Part shown: piece after piece, positions 1 to 6,856 of the stretch
Layout of the letters: every line of letters starts with the position of its first letter
Position numbering within the stretch: the stretch's first letter is position 1
IMG/VR virus record: IMGVR_UViG_3300037316_000027
Location: 62,001-126,000 of that record
Length of the DNA: 64,000 nucleotides
Origin: a virus
Strand: one strand, 5' to 3'
Made by a program: the position numbers and the translations under genes
Notes under the pieces: generated by a model
The model's input: the letters and a program-made list of their open reading frames with translations, nothing else
The model's database searches: none
Told to the model about the DNA's origin: nothing

Positions 1-238
1 TGGCGGCCGGAATTTTCCCGCCCTCGTCATTGCGCGAGCGCATGGTCGGAGTGGTCGGCACTTTCTGCTCGGCGGAGACGGGGCGCGTTTGCGGGTTGAC
101 GCCGACTGGCACAGTAGCCTGCGGCAGGAAGCCGGAAGTCGTGTGCTTGCCGGGAGTGTCGCTCGACGGACCAGCGAAGCCGTTCTGGCCGTAGCCATTG
201 TCCGACTTCATCTTGCTTCCAACTACGTCAATCGCCAT
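1..238 (-). CDS. Partial disordered protein, C-terminus beyond window
   Basis: The reading frame starts with ATG at 238 (MAIDVVGSKMKSDNGYG...) and is open to the window edge, so only about 79 residues are visible. It is rich in Gly, Pro, Ser and Thr with no predicted fold. That matches the low-complexity proteins encoded just upstream. Its start overlaps the end of the preceding 37-residue frame. Function is unknown; a virion accessory role is inferred only from neighbours. Confidence 0.75.
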   Translation of the reverse strand, partial: MAIDVVGSKMKSDNGYGQNGFAGPSSDTPGKHTTSGFLPQATVPVGVNPQTRPVSAEQKVPTTPTMRSRNDEGGKIPAA

Positions 239-341
239 GATCGTCTCTTTCGTCAATGTCGCTACCGTGCAGCCCGTCTTCCGCTTCCAGCCTTTCGGCT
301 TCGGCGTCAGCTTCGAGCCACTCGCTCAGAAAGTCGTCCAC
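228..341 (-). CDS. Small acidic protein, 37 residues
   Basis: A GTG start just after the upstream TAA opens a 37-residue frame (MDDFLSEWLEADAEAERLE...). It is strongly acidic with a probable amphipathic helix. It ends 11 nt inside the next gene, the overlap style of this operon. It is short and uses GTG, so confidence is moderate. Function is unknown. Confidence 0.5.
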   Translation of the reverse strand: MDDFLSEWLEADAEAERLEAEDGLHGSDIDERDDHGD

Positions 342-344
342 AGA

Positions 345-719
345 TTAGCGGCCGAGGCGCGCGGCCTCTGCGAGGACGGCCTTGCCGAGATTGCCGTTGA
401 CCGACTGGCCGTTGGCGTCCTTCATGCCCCACGAGGACTTGAGTTCGCCCGGCTGCCGACGCAAAACCTTGTCGGTCGGCGACGGATCGAGCGGGTTCGG
501 GCTGGAGGCGTCGGGCGCGTGATCGAAGCCCGGGCTCGTCGGCGACGCGCCGCGAAGCTTCGAGGCATCGGTCTGATCCTTCATGCCTTCCTTGACAGGG
601 AATTTGGTCTGGGTGCGCTTCGCAGCGCCAGAGCGCGGATCGACGGGGCTGTTGGAAATGCGATCCTGCATCGCGGGGTCGATGGTCTTCGCTACAACGC
701 CGCTACCTTTGACTGCCAT
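345..719 (-). CDS. Hydrophilic low-complexity protein (cargo-cluster member)
   Basis: I chose the ATG at 719 because AAGGA lies about 10 nt upstream; the product is 124 residues (MAVKGSGVVAKTIDPAMQDR...). The segment AKTIDPAMQD resembles a weak form of the PKSDxVPVHDSM motif of the proteins at 3.2-5.2 kb. The rest is Pro/Ser/Asp-rich. The upstream part of its operon is interrupted by the GIY-YIG gene on the other strand. Function is unknown. Confidence 0.75.
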   Translation of the reverse strand: MAVKGSGVVAKTIDPAMQDRISNSPVDPRSGAAKRTQTKFPVKEGMKDQTDASKLRGASPTSPGFDHAPDASSPNPLDPSPTDKVLRRQPGELKSSWGMKDANGQSVNGNLGKAVLAEAARLGR

Positions 720-802
720 GTGCGTGATCCTTACGAGTTGGAATTTCTCCGCAAGCATACGCGTAGCGCAGCTTCGGAACAACTGGGAATTAGGACGGGG
801 GC

Positions 803-831
803 TTGACAGTCCTCAGTGAGAGCAGTATCAA
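803..831 (+). promoter_or_regulatory. Sigma70-like promoter for the GIY-YIG gene
   Basis: TTGACA at 803-808, a 17-nt spacer, and TATCAA at 826-831. The expected transcription start falls on or next to the ATG at 838, so the transcript would be leaderless or nearly so. No Shine-Dalgarno sequence lies between the -10 element and the ATG. Confidence 0.6.
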
Positions 832-837
832 AACCAT

Positions 838-1503
838 ATGCCCCATTTTCTCTATCGCATCGTTGCTCCAGATGGTCGTGCCTACATAGGTGTTACCAAG
901 AGCCCGAAAAAGCGTTTCAGTGCCCACTGCCATCGCTCTTCGTCGGCGGTCAACGCAGCGATCAGAGAGTTCGGCCGCGCCGCGATGAAATTCGAATTAC
1001 TCACCTGCGGACCTAACGAGTATATCTACGAGCTTGAAGCGGCAGCCATTACTGCTTTTAATACTCGGCAGCCGAACGGTTTCAATCTGGCGATTGGCGG
1101 TCCTGCCGGGCGGTCCAATCGCAACCCGCTTCCGTCTACGCGTACCCGACTGTCAGAGGCGGCTAAGAAAAATATCAAAGCTCAAGTGGCTATGACGCTT
1201 GCTGCGACGGCAGCGCGACTTGGGAAACCCCTCCCAGCCACAACACGCGCAAAAATATCTGCGGCAAACAGCGGCACAAAACCCGCCGCACATACGATTG
1301 CGGCGTCGGTAGCCGCGCGAAAAGGCAAGCCTGCATGGAATAAAGGAATATCACCGTCTGCCGCGACCCGCACGAAACAGTCGATAGCGAGCAAGAATAA
1401 CCCGAGGGTGGTAGCGGCACAAATTTTTGCGACGGCGAAAGCGGCAGAGAAGCGACGAATTATGTCGAGCCGAGCGGGCCGCCCGGACCTGAGCCGCCGG
1501 TAG
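838..1503 (+). CDS. GIY-YIG homing endonuclease with NUMOD3 repeats
   Basis: The 221-residue product opens with a GIY-YIG nuclease domain (about residues 1-90): FLYRI and AYIGVT form the signature strands, KKRFSAH carries the conserved Arg, and YELEAAAI carries the catalytic Glu. Residues 95-215 are basic and contain NUMOD3-like DNA-binding repeats, including GKPAWNKG. Such enzymes are selfish mobile genes. It is the only plus-strand gene in this minus-strand cluster, its last 44 nt overlap the converging gene at 1460-1690, and it has its own promoter. All this fits a later insertion. Confidence 0.9.
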   Translation: MPHFLYRIVAPDGRAYIGVTKSPKKRFSAHCHRSSSAVNAAIREFGRAAMKFELLTCGPNEYIYELEAAAITAFNTRQPNGFNLAIGGPAGRSNRNPLPSTRTRLSEAAKKNIKAQVAMTLAATAARLGKPLPATTRAKISAANSGTKPAAHTIAASVAARKGKPAWNKGISPSAATRTKQSIASKNNPRVVAAQIFATAKAAEKRRIMSSRAGRPDLSRR

Positions 1504-1690
1504 TTGGGGGACCATTTGCTCCGGGCGCAGCTCCGCTCCCCGGCGAGCCCGGAAGAACTTGAGCTGGTTCCGGAAAGCTCGGCGGATCACTCTTGGGATG
1601 GCCATTTGCCAACACATCAGCGGCTTCATCATCGGTCACGCTCCGGTTGGGTTTGTCCCACTGGATATTGCTTTTAGATGCTCGCAGCAT
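1460..1690 (-). CDS. Pro/Gly-rich disordered protein
   Basis: A 76-residue product starts at the ATG at 1690, one base after the upstream stop. The N-terminal half is charged and contains HPKSDPPSFPEP, which recalls the PKSDxVPVHDSM motif of neighbouring proteins. The C-terminal half is almost entirely Gly, Pro and Ser. The 3' end overlaps the GIY-YIG gene antisense by 44 nt, so the original C-terminus may have been altered by that insertion. Function is unknown. Confidence 0.6.
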   Translation of the reverse strand: MLRASKSNIQWDKPNRSVTDDEAADVLANGHPKSDPPSFPEPAQVLPGSPGSGAAPGANGPPTTGGSGPGGPLGST

Positions 1691-1691
1691 G

Positions 1692-2150
1692 TTACTTCCC
1701 CTTGAGTTTCATATAGACGACATCGGGTCCGCCCGCTGTCCAATTCTTTTCGCGATGATCTTCAACGAACCCGTGCTTCGCGTAAATCTGCGGAAGCCCG
1801 ACATCGAACGCGTCGAGGGTTTTCCCGCCGGCCGCTTTCGCCGCTTCGATAGCCGCGCCGCCTGCGCCCTTTTCGCCTGAATTGTTGAACACGCTCTGCA
1901 CGTCACCTTCGGGAGAGACGGCGGAGCCGACCTTGCCGTCGTTGCGAAGGATCAGCGTGTGATGGTCGAGTTCGCTCGGGTCGGCGTGAGGCGTGAACAT
2001 GCCGACGCGCGAAGACTGATTGCGCGCAGCCAAGAACTCAGCAGGGGCGGCGCGGCGAAAGCCATTGGGCAGGCCGATGTTGTTGATGCCCGTCGCGTGC
2101 GCGGGGCCGCCGCGCGGGTTCGATCCGTGTCCGCCTGCATCCTTGGGCAT
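1692..2150 (-). CDS. KDAxGHGS-tagged protein with GNAT-like C-terminus
   Basis: The product has 152 residues and starts MPKDAGGHGSNPRGG, the N-terminal tag shared by seven proteins here. Residues 95-150 (AGGAAIEAAKAAGG, LPQIYAKHGF, VVYMKLKGK) resemble the end of GNAT acetyltransferase-like folds seen in phage-encoded cargo domains. The middle includes HHTLILRNDGKV, a plausible beta-hairpin. It overlaps the preceding gene by TAATG. A modifying enzyme delivered with the virion is possible, but this is inference. Confidence 0.8.
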   Translation of the reverse strand: MPKDAGGHGSNPRGGPAHATGINNIGLPNGFRRAAPAEFLAARNQSSRVGMFTPHADPSELDHHTLILRNDGKVGSAVSPEGDVQSVFNNSGEKGAGGAAIEAAKAAGGKTLDAFDVGLPQIYAKHGFVEDHREKNWTAGGPDVVYMKLKGK

Positions 2151-2521
2151 TACGAGTTACTCCATTTGGCATCGCATGCGCACTGGGGCCAGAGATGCCA
2201 TGCACGCGGTACGGTGTGCCCGACATGGTGATGGCGTAGGCGTGCGTGCGGGACCGGAACGTAAGAGGGCATCACCGCCTGCGGATACGCGAACGCGGCG
2301 ACCTTGGTCTCGGGGAACGGCGCGGGCTTTCGTTCGATGACCCTATCGACGAACGTTTCGACTTTCGTTTCGACGGTCTTCACGATCACCTTCGGTCGAA
2401 AGACCAACCGCTCAACGGTCTTCGTCTGAGCTGGCGCGGCGACAGGCTTATCCTGCTCATGGAAAAAGACGAGGGTCACGACGGCAGCTAGCACAATGAT
2501 CGATGGGATGGTGATGTTCAT
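2150..2521 (-). CDS. Membrane-anchored protein with His-rich tail
   Basis: The 123-residue product has one N-terminal transmembrane segment (IPSIIVLAAVVTLVFF, about residues 5-20). A Lys/Val-rich stretch with repeated VETKVET follows, then a His/Cys-containing tail. The topology suggests an inner-membrane anchor with an extended periplasmic part, in the manner of an i-spanin, but no family signature is present. The start overlaps the previous gene by ATGA. Confidence 0.7.
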   Translation of the reverse strand: MNITIPSIIVLAAVVTLVFFHEQDKPVAAPAQTKTVERLVFRPKVIVKTVETKVETFVDRVIERKPAPFPETKVAAFAYPQAVMPSYVPVPHARLRHHHVGHTVPRAWHLWPQCACDAKWSNS

Positions 2522-2700
2522 CCGAGTGGCCTTTCTGATGGCAGCACAATTCGCTTCTGCGCCCGCGTGCGTCGATCGGCCGATGCCATGTTGCGGATGG
2601 CTGCGTTCGGTGCCGAGATGTTCGACGGAGCGCCAAGCTTCGGGATCACGTCCATCCGCGAGGCGTTAATGCTTTTTGGTTGTTCGATCTGATCTGTCAT
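2518..2700 (-). CDS. Small hydrophilic protein, 60 residues
   Basis: It begins MTDQIEQPKSINASRMD at an ATGA overlap with the open frame upstream. The product is basic toward the C-terminus with no recognisable motif. Function is unknown. Tight coupling on both sides supports it as a real gene. Confidence 0.65.
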   Translation of the reverse strand: MTDQIEQPKSINASRMDVIPKLGAPSNISAPNAAIRNMASADRRTRAQKRIVLPSERPLG

Positions 2701-2840
2701 TTTGCTCTCCGCATAGCGTCGATTTGGGCAACAGTTTCTCTGACTGCATGCATCTCGCCATCGACGCGAAGAACCGCTTTCGTGCCCGGAGTGTTCGCAC
2801 GGTCCTCGTCGAAGGTTTCAGCGCGGGTGTTTTCATTCTT
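2697..2840 (-). other. Open frame without a start codon; possible frameshifted extension
   Basis: This frame encodes a plausible hydrophilic segment (NTRAETFDEDRANTPGTK... ending AQIDAMRRAK) and stops exactly in the ATGA overlap with the next gene, as real genes here do. It has no ATG, GTG or TTG near its 5' end. It begins just where the gene at 2833-2985 stops. A +1 slip at that gene's GAA-TGA would fuse the two into a protein of about 95 residues. The alternatives are a one-base deletion or a sequence error. Confidence 0.45.
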
Positions 2841-2985
2841 TCATTATCGACTTCGGCTTATCCACGACAAACTCGTCAAGGGCCTTATCGAGCGCGGAGC
2901 CGATCGGCAGAAGCGCGTGCGGGCACTCTTGGAGCCTTTCCTTGTCGTCATACCGGCGTTTGCATTTCGGGCAAGTGATGATCAT
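2833..2985 (-). CDS. Small zinc-finger-like protein, 50 residues
   Basis: It starts MIITCPKCKRRYDDKERL with an ATGA overlap to the gene upstream. CPKC plus a later Cys-Pro-His could bind one metal ion. The gene stops at TGA (2835-2833), and the next open frame continues in +1; see the neighbouring entry for a possible frameshift fusion. Confidence 0.65.
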   Translation of the reverse strand: MIITCPKCKRRYDDKERLQECPHALLPIGSALDKALDEFVVDKPKSIMKE

Positions 2986-3212
2986 GATCCGTATCCTCGG
3001 TCCCATTCCTGTGCGAGTTGCCCCGCGTTAGGGGCGAGCTTATCCGCGTGCGGGTTGTCCGCCGGTCGTCCAAGGCGCTTGGCCTCTCGACCCTTGTGGA
3101 ACGCGATCTCCAGCGGCGACATCGTAGGCGTCGGCGTGAAGTCCGCATGCGGGACGGCGATCGTCACTCCGACCGAATGCGTAGGTTTCGAAACTCGTTG
3201 CATCGGTGCCAT
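2982..3212 (-). CDS. Unknown protein, 76 residues
   Basis: It starts at a TAATG junction (MAPMQRVSKPTHSVG). The second half (FHKGREAKRLGRPADNPH...LAQEWDRGYGS) looks like a small helical domain in which WDRGY recalls short phage proteins of the 'AFxxGyxAG...W..Gw' type. Function is unknown. Confidence 0.75.
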   Translation of the reverse strand: MAPMQRVSKPTHSVGVTIAVPHADFTPTPTMSPLEIAFHKGREAKRLGRPADNPHADKLAPNAGQLAQEWDRGYGS

Positions 3213-3496
3213 TAGCTTGCTGCCTGATATCCGCGCTGTTTCGCCATCGTCTGAATGTTGTCGGCCAGAACCGGCGTGGTATCGTAGCCGCCCACGCTGT
3301 CGTGCACTGGGACCGGGTCCGACTTCGGCCCGCTGTAGAGTTCGCTGGCCGCGTCAGTGTTCTGCGTTGACGTGGCGAAACCGCGCACGCCCGGAATAGA
3401 CCCCGAGGTCCCTCGGACCCCGGGAGCAGTCACGAAGCCGCGTGCGCCCTCGTCCGCGAGATCATTCGTCCCCGATGTGCCACGTTCGTTTTTCAT
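3212..3496 (-). CDS. Low-complexity protein with PKSDPVPVHDS motif
   Basis: The 94-residue product lacks the KDAxGHGS tag (it starts MKNERGTSGTNDLADEG). It does carry SGPKSDPVPVHDSVGG near residue 55, almost identical to motifs in the next proteins upstream. PGVRG occurs twice before that. It overlaps both neighbours by a few bases. It is probably disordered; function unknown. Confidence 0.75.
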   Translation of the reverse strand: MKNERGTSGTNDLADEGARGFVTAPGVRGTSGSIPGVRGFATSTQNTDAASELYSGPKSDPVPVHDSVGGYDTTPVLADNIQTMAKQRGYQAAS

Positions 3497-3996
3497 CGCC
3501 CACTCAGAAGTCGGTGGATCATCTTCGCTTCGCGCCCGCCGATGCGTCGTCCGCTACGGTTCGAGCTGTTGATCGCGTTCTGCACCGCGCCCGCGTGATA
3601 GTTGGGGTTCGATCGCGACCAGCCATTCTTCGCATTGTAACTCGCCTGATCGGTTGCGCTCCAGTGAGAAGGGGCCGGACCCGCGCCCGGGTATGTATCC
3701 TGTACCATGCTGTCGTGCACCGGGACTGTGTCCGACTTCGGCGTACCACTGTGAAGCTGATCAGCGGGCGCATCCGACTTGCCGCCCCGGGCGCGATAGC
3801 CCATGACGGTTGCCGCGTCCGCGACTTGATCAGCGTATTTGCTGATGCCTCTCTGATCGCCCATCTCCTGCGCGTTGCGCCCGGCCTCGGCGGCGTCCTT
3901 CGCGATGAAGCGAAGCTCGTCGTTGGTCTTCGTGTGCATCGGCGAGCCCGAGATCGGCTTCGCATTGCTTCCGTGGCCTTTTGCGTCTTTTGCCAT
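3493..3996 (-). CDS. KDAxGHGS-tagged protein with PKSDTVPVHDSM motif
   Basis: The 167-residue product starts MAKDAKGHGSNAKPISG. A helical, Ala-rich stretch (about 25-70) follows, then GTPKSDTVPVHDSMVQD (about 86-102), then SYNAKNGWSRSNPNYHAG, which parallels AYQAKHGWSGD in the protein at 4342-4758. The shared order tag, helix, motif, KxGW suggests descent from one ancestor. Function is unknown; cargo or virion-associated role inferred. Confidence 0.85.
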   Translation of the reverse strand: MAKDAKGHGSNAKPISGSPMHTKTNDELRFIAKDAAEAGRNAQEMGDQRGISKYADQVADAATVMGYRARGGKSDAPADQLHSGTPKSDTVPVHDSMVQDTYPGAGPAPSHWSATDQASYNAKNGWSRSNPNYHAGAVQNAINSSNRSGRRIGGREAKMIHRLLSGR

Positions 3997-4000
3997 CTGT

Positions 4001-4270
4001 TTACTCTTCCGTGTTGGGTCGAGACGGGTTCATGCTCTTGAGCATGTTATAAATCCCGCTCTTGATGCCGGCGGCATCGGTCATTCCGGCGTGAACCGGC
4101 ACTGAGTTCGACTTCGGACCGCCGCTCGAAAGTGTGCTCGCCGCTGCTTGATCAGATGCCCCATAGAACTTGGCACGATCAGCTACGGATAGAAATTGCC
4201 GAGCGCGAGCGTATGGTATCTTCAGCGCGCCGCCGTTACCGTTACTGCCGTGTCCTTTGGCGTCTTTCAT
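4001..4270 (-). CDS. KDAxGHGS-tagged protein with PKSNSVPVHAGM motif
   Basis: The 89-residue product starts MKDAKGHGSNGNGGALK. Residues 45-70 contain STLSSGGPKSNSVPVHAGM. The DNA for this stretch is nearly the same as in the gene at 4342-4758, which points to recent duplication. It ends in a short acidic tail. Function is unknown. Confidence 0.85.
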   Translation of the reverse strand: MKDAKGHGSNGNGGALKIPYARARQFLSVADRAKFYGASDQAAASTLSSGGPKSNSVPVHAGMTDAAGIKSGIYNMLKSMNPSRPNTEE

Positions 4271-4341
4271 TTTAGAAAAATCCTCTCAAGAGCGCACAGA
4301 CCGCGCCGCTGATGATGATGATGGCGAAAACGTCGGCCACC

Positions 4342-4758
4342 TTAGTAGCTCACGCGGGCGAGAGACGCTGCTCGTCGGGCAGTGTGATCGGGCTGAGCGC
4401 CTACGTCACCACTCCAGCCGTGTTTGGCCTGATATGCGTCGGACAGGTTTTTGCCATAGTCTCCCTTGGTCGAGACGCCGTTGCTATCGCGGTCACCCCA
4501 ATCCTGTCCGTGACCGCCCGCCATGCTGTCGTGCACCGGCACCGGGTCCGATTTCGGGCCGCCGCTTGAGAGCGTGCTCGCCGCTTCTCGATCGCCGCCC
4601 GGAGTGTTGCTCCATGCATCCTGTCCGGCGATCGGCGTACCTTGACTGACAACTCGGCTGAGCACGCCCAGCGGATGGTTTGGATTGGTGCGCGCCGCCG
4701 CGAGCCGCGCCATCGCGCCGCTGCGCCCGTTGCTACCGTGGCCTTGTGCGTCTTTCAT
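4342..4758 (-). CDS. KDAxGHGS-tagged protein with PKSDPVPVHDSM motif
   Basis: The 138-residue product starts MKDAQGHGSNGRSGAM. It carries STLSSGGPKSDPVPVHDSM at about residues 62-80 and AYQAKHGWSGDVG at about 108-120. It overlaps the upstream 58-residue gene by ATGA. This is the best-preserved example of the tag-plus-motif layout. Function is unknown. Confidence 0.85.
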   Translation of the reverse strand: MKDAQGHGSNGRSGAMARLAAARTNPNHPLGVLSRVVSQGTPIAGQDAWSNTPGGDREAASTLSSGGPKSDPVPVHDSMAGGHGQDWGDRDSNGVSTKGDYGKNLSDAYQAKHGWSGDVGAQPDHTARRAASLARVSY

Positions 4759-4931
4759 GTGCCTGCTCCAAGTGCTGACCCGATGCCGTAGCCCAGAGTT
4801 GAGCCGACTTCGAGTTTGTTCTGCCCGGTGCCGACCATCGCGGGATGGATCGGTGCCTCGTGAGACTTTCCGCCACCGAGCGCGACCGCGACCTTCACGT
4901 CCTGATCGGTCACTGCCGGCGCTCGTTTCAT
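4755..4931 (-). CDS. Short protein with degenerate GGKSHEAPIHPAM motif
   Basis: The ATG at 4931 overlaps the upstream stop (ATGA), giving 58 residues. GGGKSHEAPIHPAMVGTG matches the spacing of PKSDxVPVHDSM with several changes. It lacks the N-terminal tag. A Gly-rich hydrophobic tail follows (STLGYGIGSALGAGT). Function is unknown. Confidence 0.7.
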   Translation of the reverse strand: MKRAPAVTDQDVKVAVALGGGKSHEAPIHPAMVGTGQNKLEVGSTLGYGIGSALGAGT

Positions 4932-5248
4932 TTCTGTCCTCGCCACGCTGCCGAAGCCAGTCTCTCGCCTTGACTTTGTCCGCGCGTTACGACGCCGCTG
5001 ATCCGATCACCGAGACCTGTGGGCGCTCGCCCCGTGGTCGGGTTCGAAGCCCGACCGGCCATCGCATCGTGCACGGGGGCTTGCGTAGACTTCAGCGTGC
5101 TCATGAGCGACTGCGCTGCTTGCGCGTTCGAAGTCGTGTCGCGCAACAGCGTCGGGCGCGGGCCGCCGAACATCCGCGCGTCTTCTCCCATCCGTTGACG
5201 GAGAAAAGCACCAGTGCTGCCGCTACCGTGTCCAAGTGCATCTTTCAT
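4928..5248 (-). CDS. KDAxGHGS-tagged protein with STQAPVHDAM motif
   Basis: The 106-residue product starts MKDALGHGSGSTGAFLR. LKSTQAPVHDAMAGR near residues 50-64 is a shortened form of the second shared motif. The C-terminal half is basic and Gly/Arg-rich. Function is unknown; family membership is clear from the tag. Confidence 0.85.
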   Translation of the reverse strand: MKDALGHGSGSTGAFLRQRMGEDARMFGGPRPTLLRDTTSNAQAAQSLMSTLKSTQAPVHDAMAGRASNPTTGRAPTGLGDRISGVVTRGQSQGERLASAAWRGQK

Positions 5249-5256
5249 TAGACTGT

Positions 5257-5643
5257 TTATCCTTTGATCCGTCCGTTGGGGCCTTCGCTTCGTTCGCTGG
5301 GACGAAGGGTCTTATAGCGGAAAGATTTGTCGTTCCCCAAGCCGGGGTTCAAATCAGCCCCGCTAACTTTCGCGGCTCGGCGCTGCACGGCGGGATCGCC
5401 GTGATCAGATTTGAACCGATAATCGCCGCCGGTCGCAGCAGCGACGAAGAAGTCACGCCGAAAACCGGGGTTCGTGGTCGCGAGCTTGTCAGCCATTGCG
5501 TGGACTTCGTCCGGTTTCGCGCCTCTCGCCTTCAAGTCGGAGGCGATTGCTTCGAAATGCCGACGCTGCAACTGCGGGGTTGCCTTCACGCCTTGCGAGT
5601 GGATGCCACTGCCGGCCGAACCGTGTCCAAGTGCGTCTTTCAT
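5257..5643 (-). CDS. KDAxGHGS-tagged helical protein
   Basis: The 128-residue product starts MKDALGHGSAGSGIHSQG. Residues 25-60 (LQRRHFEAIASDLKARG, DEVHAMADKLATTNPGF) look helical, like a small phage DNA- or capsid-associated domain. The C-terminus is basic. It lacks the second motif. Function is unknown. Confidence 0.85.
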   Translation of the reverse strand: MKDALGHGSAGSGIHSQGVKATPQLQRRHFEAIASDLKARGAKPDEVHAMADKLATTNPGFRRDFFVAAATGGDYRFKSDHGDPAVQRRAAKVSGADLNPGLGNDKSFRYKTLRPSERSEGPNGRIKG

Positions 5644-5658
5644 GGGGGAGCCCCTTCC

Positions 5659-6063
5659 TCAGTAGTCTTCGCCGGACATGCCGACCTTGTGATACTTGAC
5701 TTGAACCCGATCGGGGCTCTTCGGGGCCACGCTGTAGCCCCGGCGATTGTCCTGTAGTTCGCGCGCTACGTCGCGCCAATTCTCGCGCTTGGCATACGCT
5801 TCATCGACCCGAGACTTTTCGCCAGCGCTCAGGCCTTCCGGCTTTTGACTGCCGGACCAAAGCCCGAGCAAGTCTTGAACGCCGCCCGTAAATCGCTCCG
5901 CTGGCATCGTCGCGTGATAGACCGCGTCCGACATGCCGCCAAACACTCCGCCGCCCTTCGCAGGGAGCGCGTTGACAGCGGCAGCATGTGTCGCTACCGG
6001 CGCAGCCGCCGGAGCAGCCGCACCGCCGCGATCTTCCGAACCGTGGCCGAGTGCGTCCTTCAT
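5659..6063 (-). CDS. KDAxGHGS-tagged protein, first of the tagged series
   Basis: The 134-residue product starts MKDALGHGSEDRGG, followed by an Ala/Pro-rich linker and a charged C-terminal region with AYAKRENWRDVARELQ. That region is comparable in position to AYQAKHGW of its paralogues. It is the most upstream tagged gene in the transcript. Function is unknown. Confidence 0.85.
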   Translation of the reverse strand: MKDALGHGSEDRGGAAAPAAAPVATHAAAVNALPAKGGGVFGGMSDAVYHATMPAERFTGGVQDLLGLWSGSQKPEGLSAGEKSRVDEAYAKRENWRDVARELQDNRRGYSVAPKSPDRVQVKYHKVGMSGEDY

Positions 6064-6070
6064 GGCAGCC

Positions 6071-6310
6071 TCACGCGTTGTGGTATTTGCAGTCGTGCTT
6101 GCCCAAGACCGCGTCGGCCTTGTGCTTGATCTTCGATGCCTGCACAGGAGAGAGCTTGCCCTTCGAGACCATCTCGCTTTCGCGCGCGAGCGCGTCGCGG
6201 GCGTGAGCCGGGTTCTCGACGGGATACTTGCCCGGCTTGCCGTTCTTGCCCGGGAGAGCGAATTTCGACGACGGGATTGCCTTGCGGGTCTTCGCAGTGA
6301 GTGCGGCCAT
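6071..6310 (-). CDS. Small basic protein (DUF6582-like)
   Basis: The 79-residue product contains PSSKFALPGKNGKPGKYP, then NPAHARDALARESEMVSKG, and ends with a Cys-Lys-Tyr-His tail. The order FALPG..KYPI...HARNAL is characteristic of a small uncharacterised domain common in phages and actinobacteria (DUF6582, from memory). No enzymatic role is known. Confidence 0.85.
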   Translation of the reverse strand: MAALTAKTRKAIPSSKFALPGKNGKPGKYPVENPAHARDALARESEMVSKGKLSPVQASKIKHKADAVLGKHDCKYHNA

Positions 6311-6378
6311 GACGGTGCCTCCGGTAGCGGGATTGGGCGTTGAACTTAGCGCGCAATGGTTCCCGAGGCAACTGGGAA

Positions 6379-6714
6379 CTACATCAGGTCCTCAACGCTG
6401 TCGCGAATGCTCGCGGCCTCACGATCTGTGATACCAGCAAGGTGCTCGTCGGGCGTCGCCGACTTCGTCTCGACCTTGTCCGCTACAAGATCAATCACAG
6501 CCCGGGGCTTCTTCAGCTTCGCCGCCGTGGTGAGGGCGAGCATGACTGCCTTGACCGGGTCCGCATCCTCGGCAAAGCTCACGCCGAAATGACTGCACAT
6601 CGCGAACGTCGCACGCCATGTCTTGCCGCCCTGCGACGGCACAAGCGAGATATGACTGATCTCGCCTCGTTTGGCTAGATCGCGGATGGTGTCCTCAAGC
6701 GTCGGCATCGTCAT
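6379..6714 (-). CDS. Unknown protein ending VEDLM
   Basis: I chose the ATG at 6714; 6708 is the alternative. The 111-residue product starts MTMPTLEDTIRDLAKRGE, then an alpha/beta segment (HISLVPSQGGKTWRATFAM). It ends DSVEDLM, a C-terminal motif found on four other unrelated proteins in this window. No coupled gene lies directly after its stop, so here the motif cannot be explained by an embedded ribosome-binding site. Function is unknown. Confidence 0.75.
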   Translation of the reverse strand: MTMPTLEDTIRDLAKRGEISHISLVPSQGGKTWRATFAMCSHFGVSFAEDADPVKAVMLALTTAAKLKKPRAVIDLVADKVETKSATPDEHLAGITDREAASIRDSVEDLM

Positions 6715-6856
6715 TGGTCGCTCCGGGTATGCCCTGAATTGGGCGAGTAGTCTTCGGCTCTGCCGGCAGCGGTCGTGCGGCACGGGATTTCTCCCACGCG
6801 GCTTTCCGTTCGTCCTGCGGTATCTGCAAAAACTTCGGGATGTCTTCAAGCGCCAT
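6695..6856 (-). CDS. Small unknown protein, 53 residues
   Basis: It starts MALEDIPKFLQIPQDERKA within the end of the upstream gene and overlaps the next gene by about 20 nt. An N-terminal helix is followed by a Pro-rich tail ending in acidic residues. The form IPxFLxIPxxxRKxAW is common in small phage proteins. Function is unknown. Confidence 0.7.
   Translation of the reverse strand: MALEDIPKFLQIPQDERKAAWEKSRAARPLPAEPKTTRPIQGIPGATNDDADA

Noticed and set aside
345-782. Long upstream extension of the gene at 345-719
   Set aside because: The extra 21 residues lack a ribosome-binding site and reach toward the GIY-YIG promoter; the internal ATG at 719 has AAGGA at the right distance.
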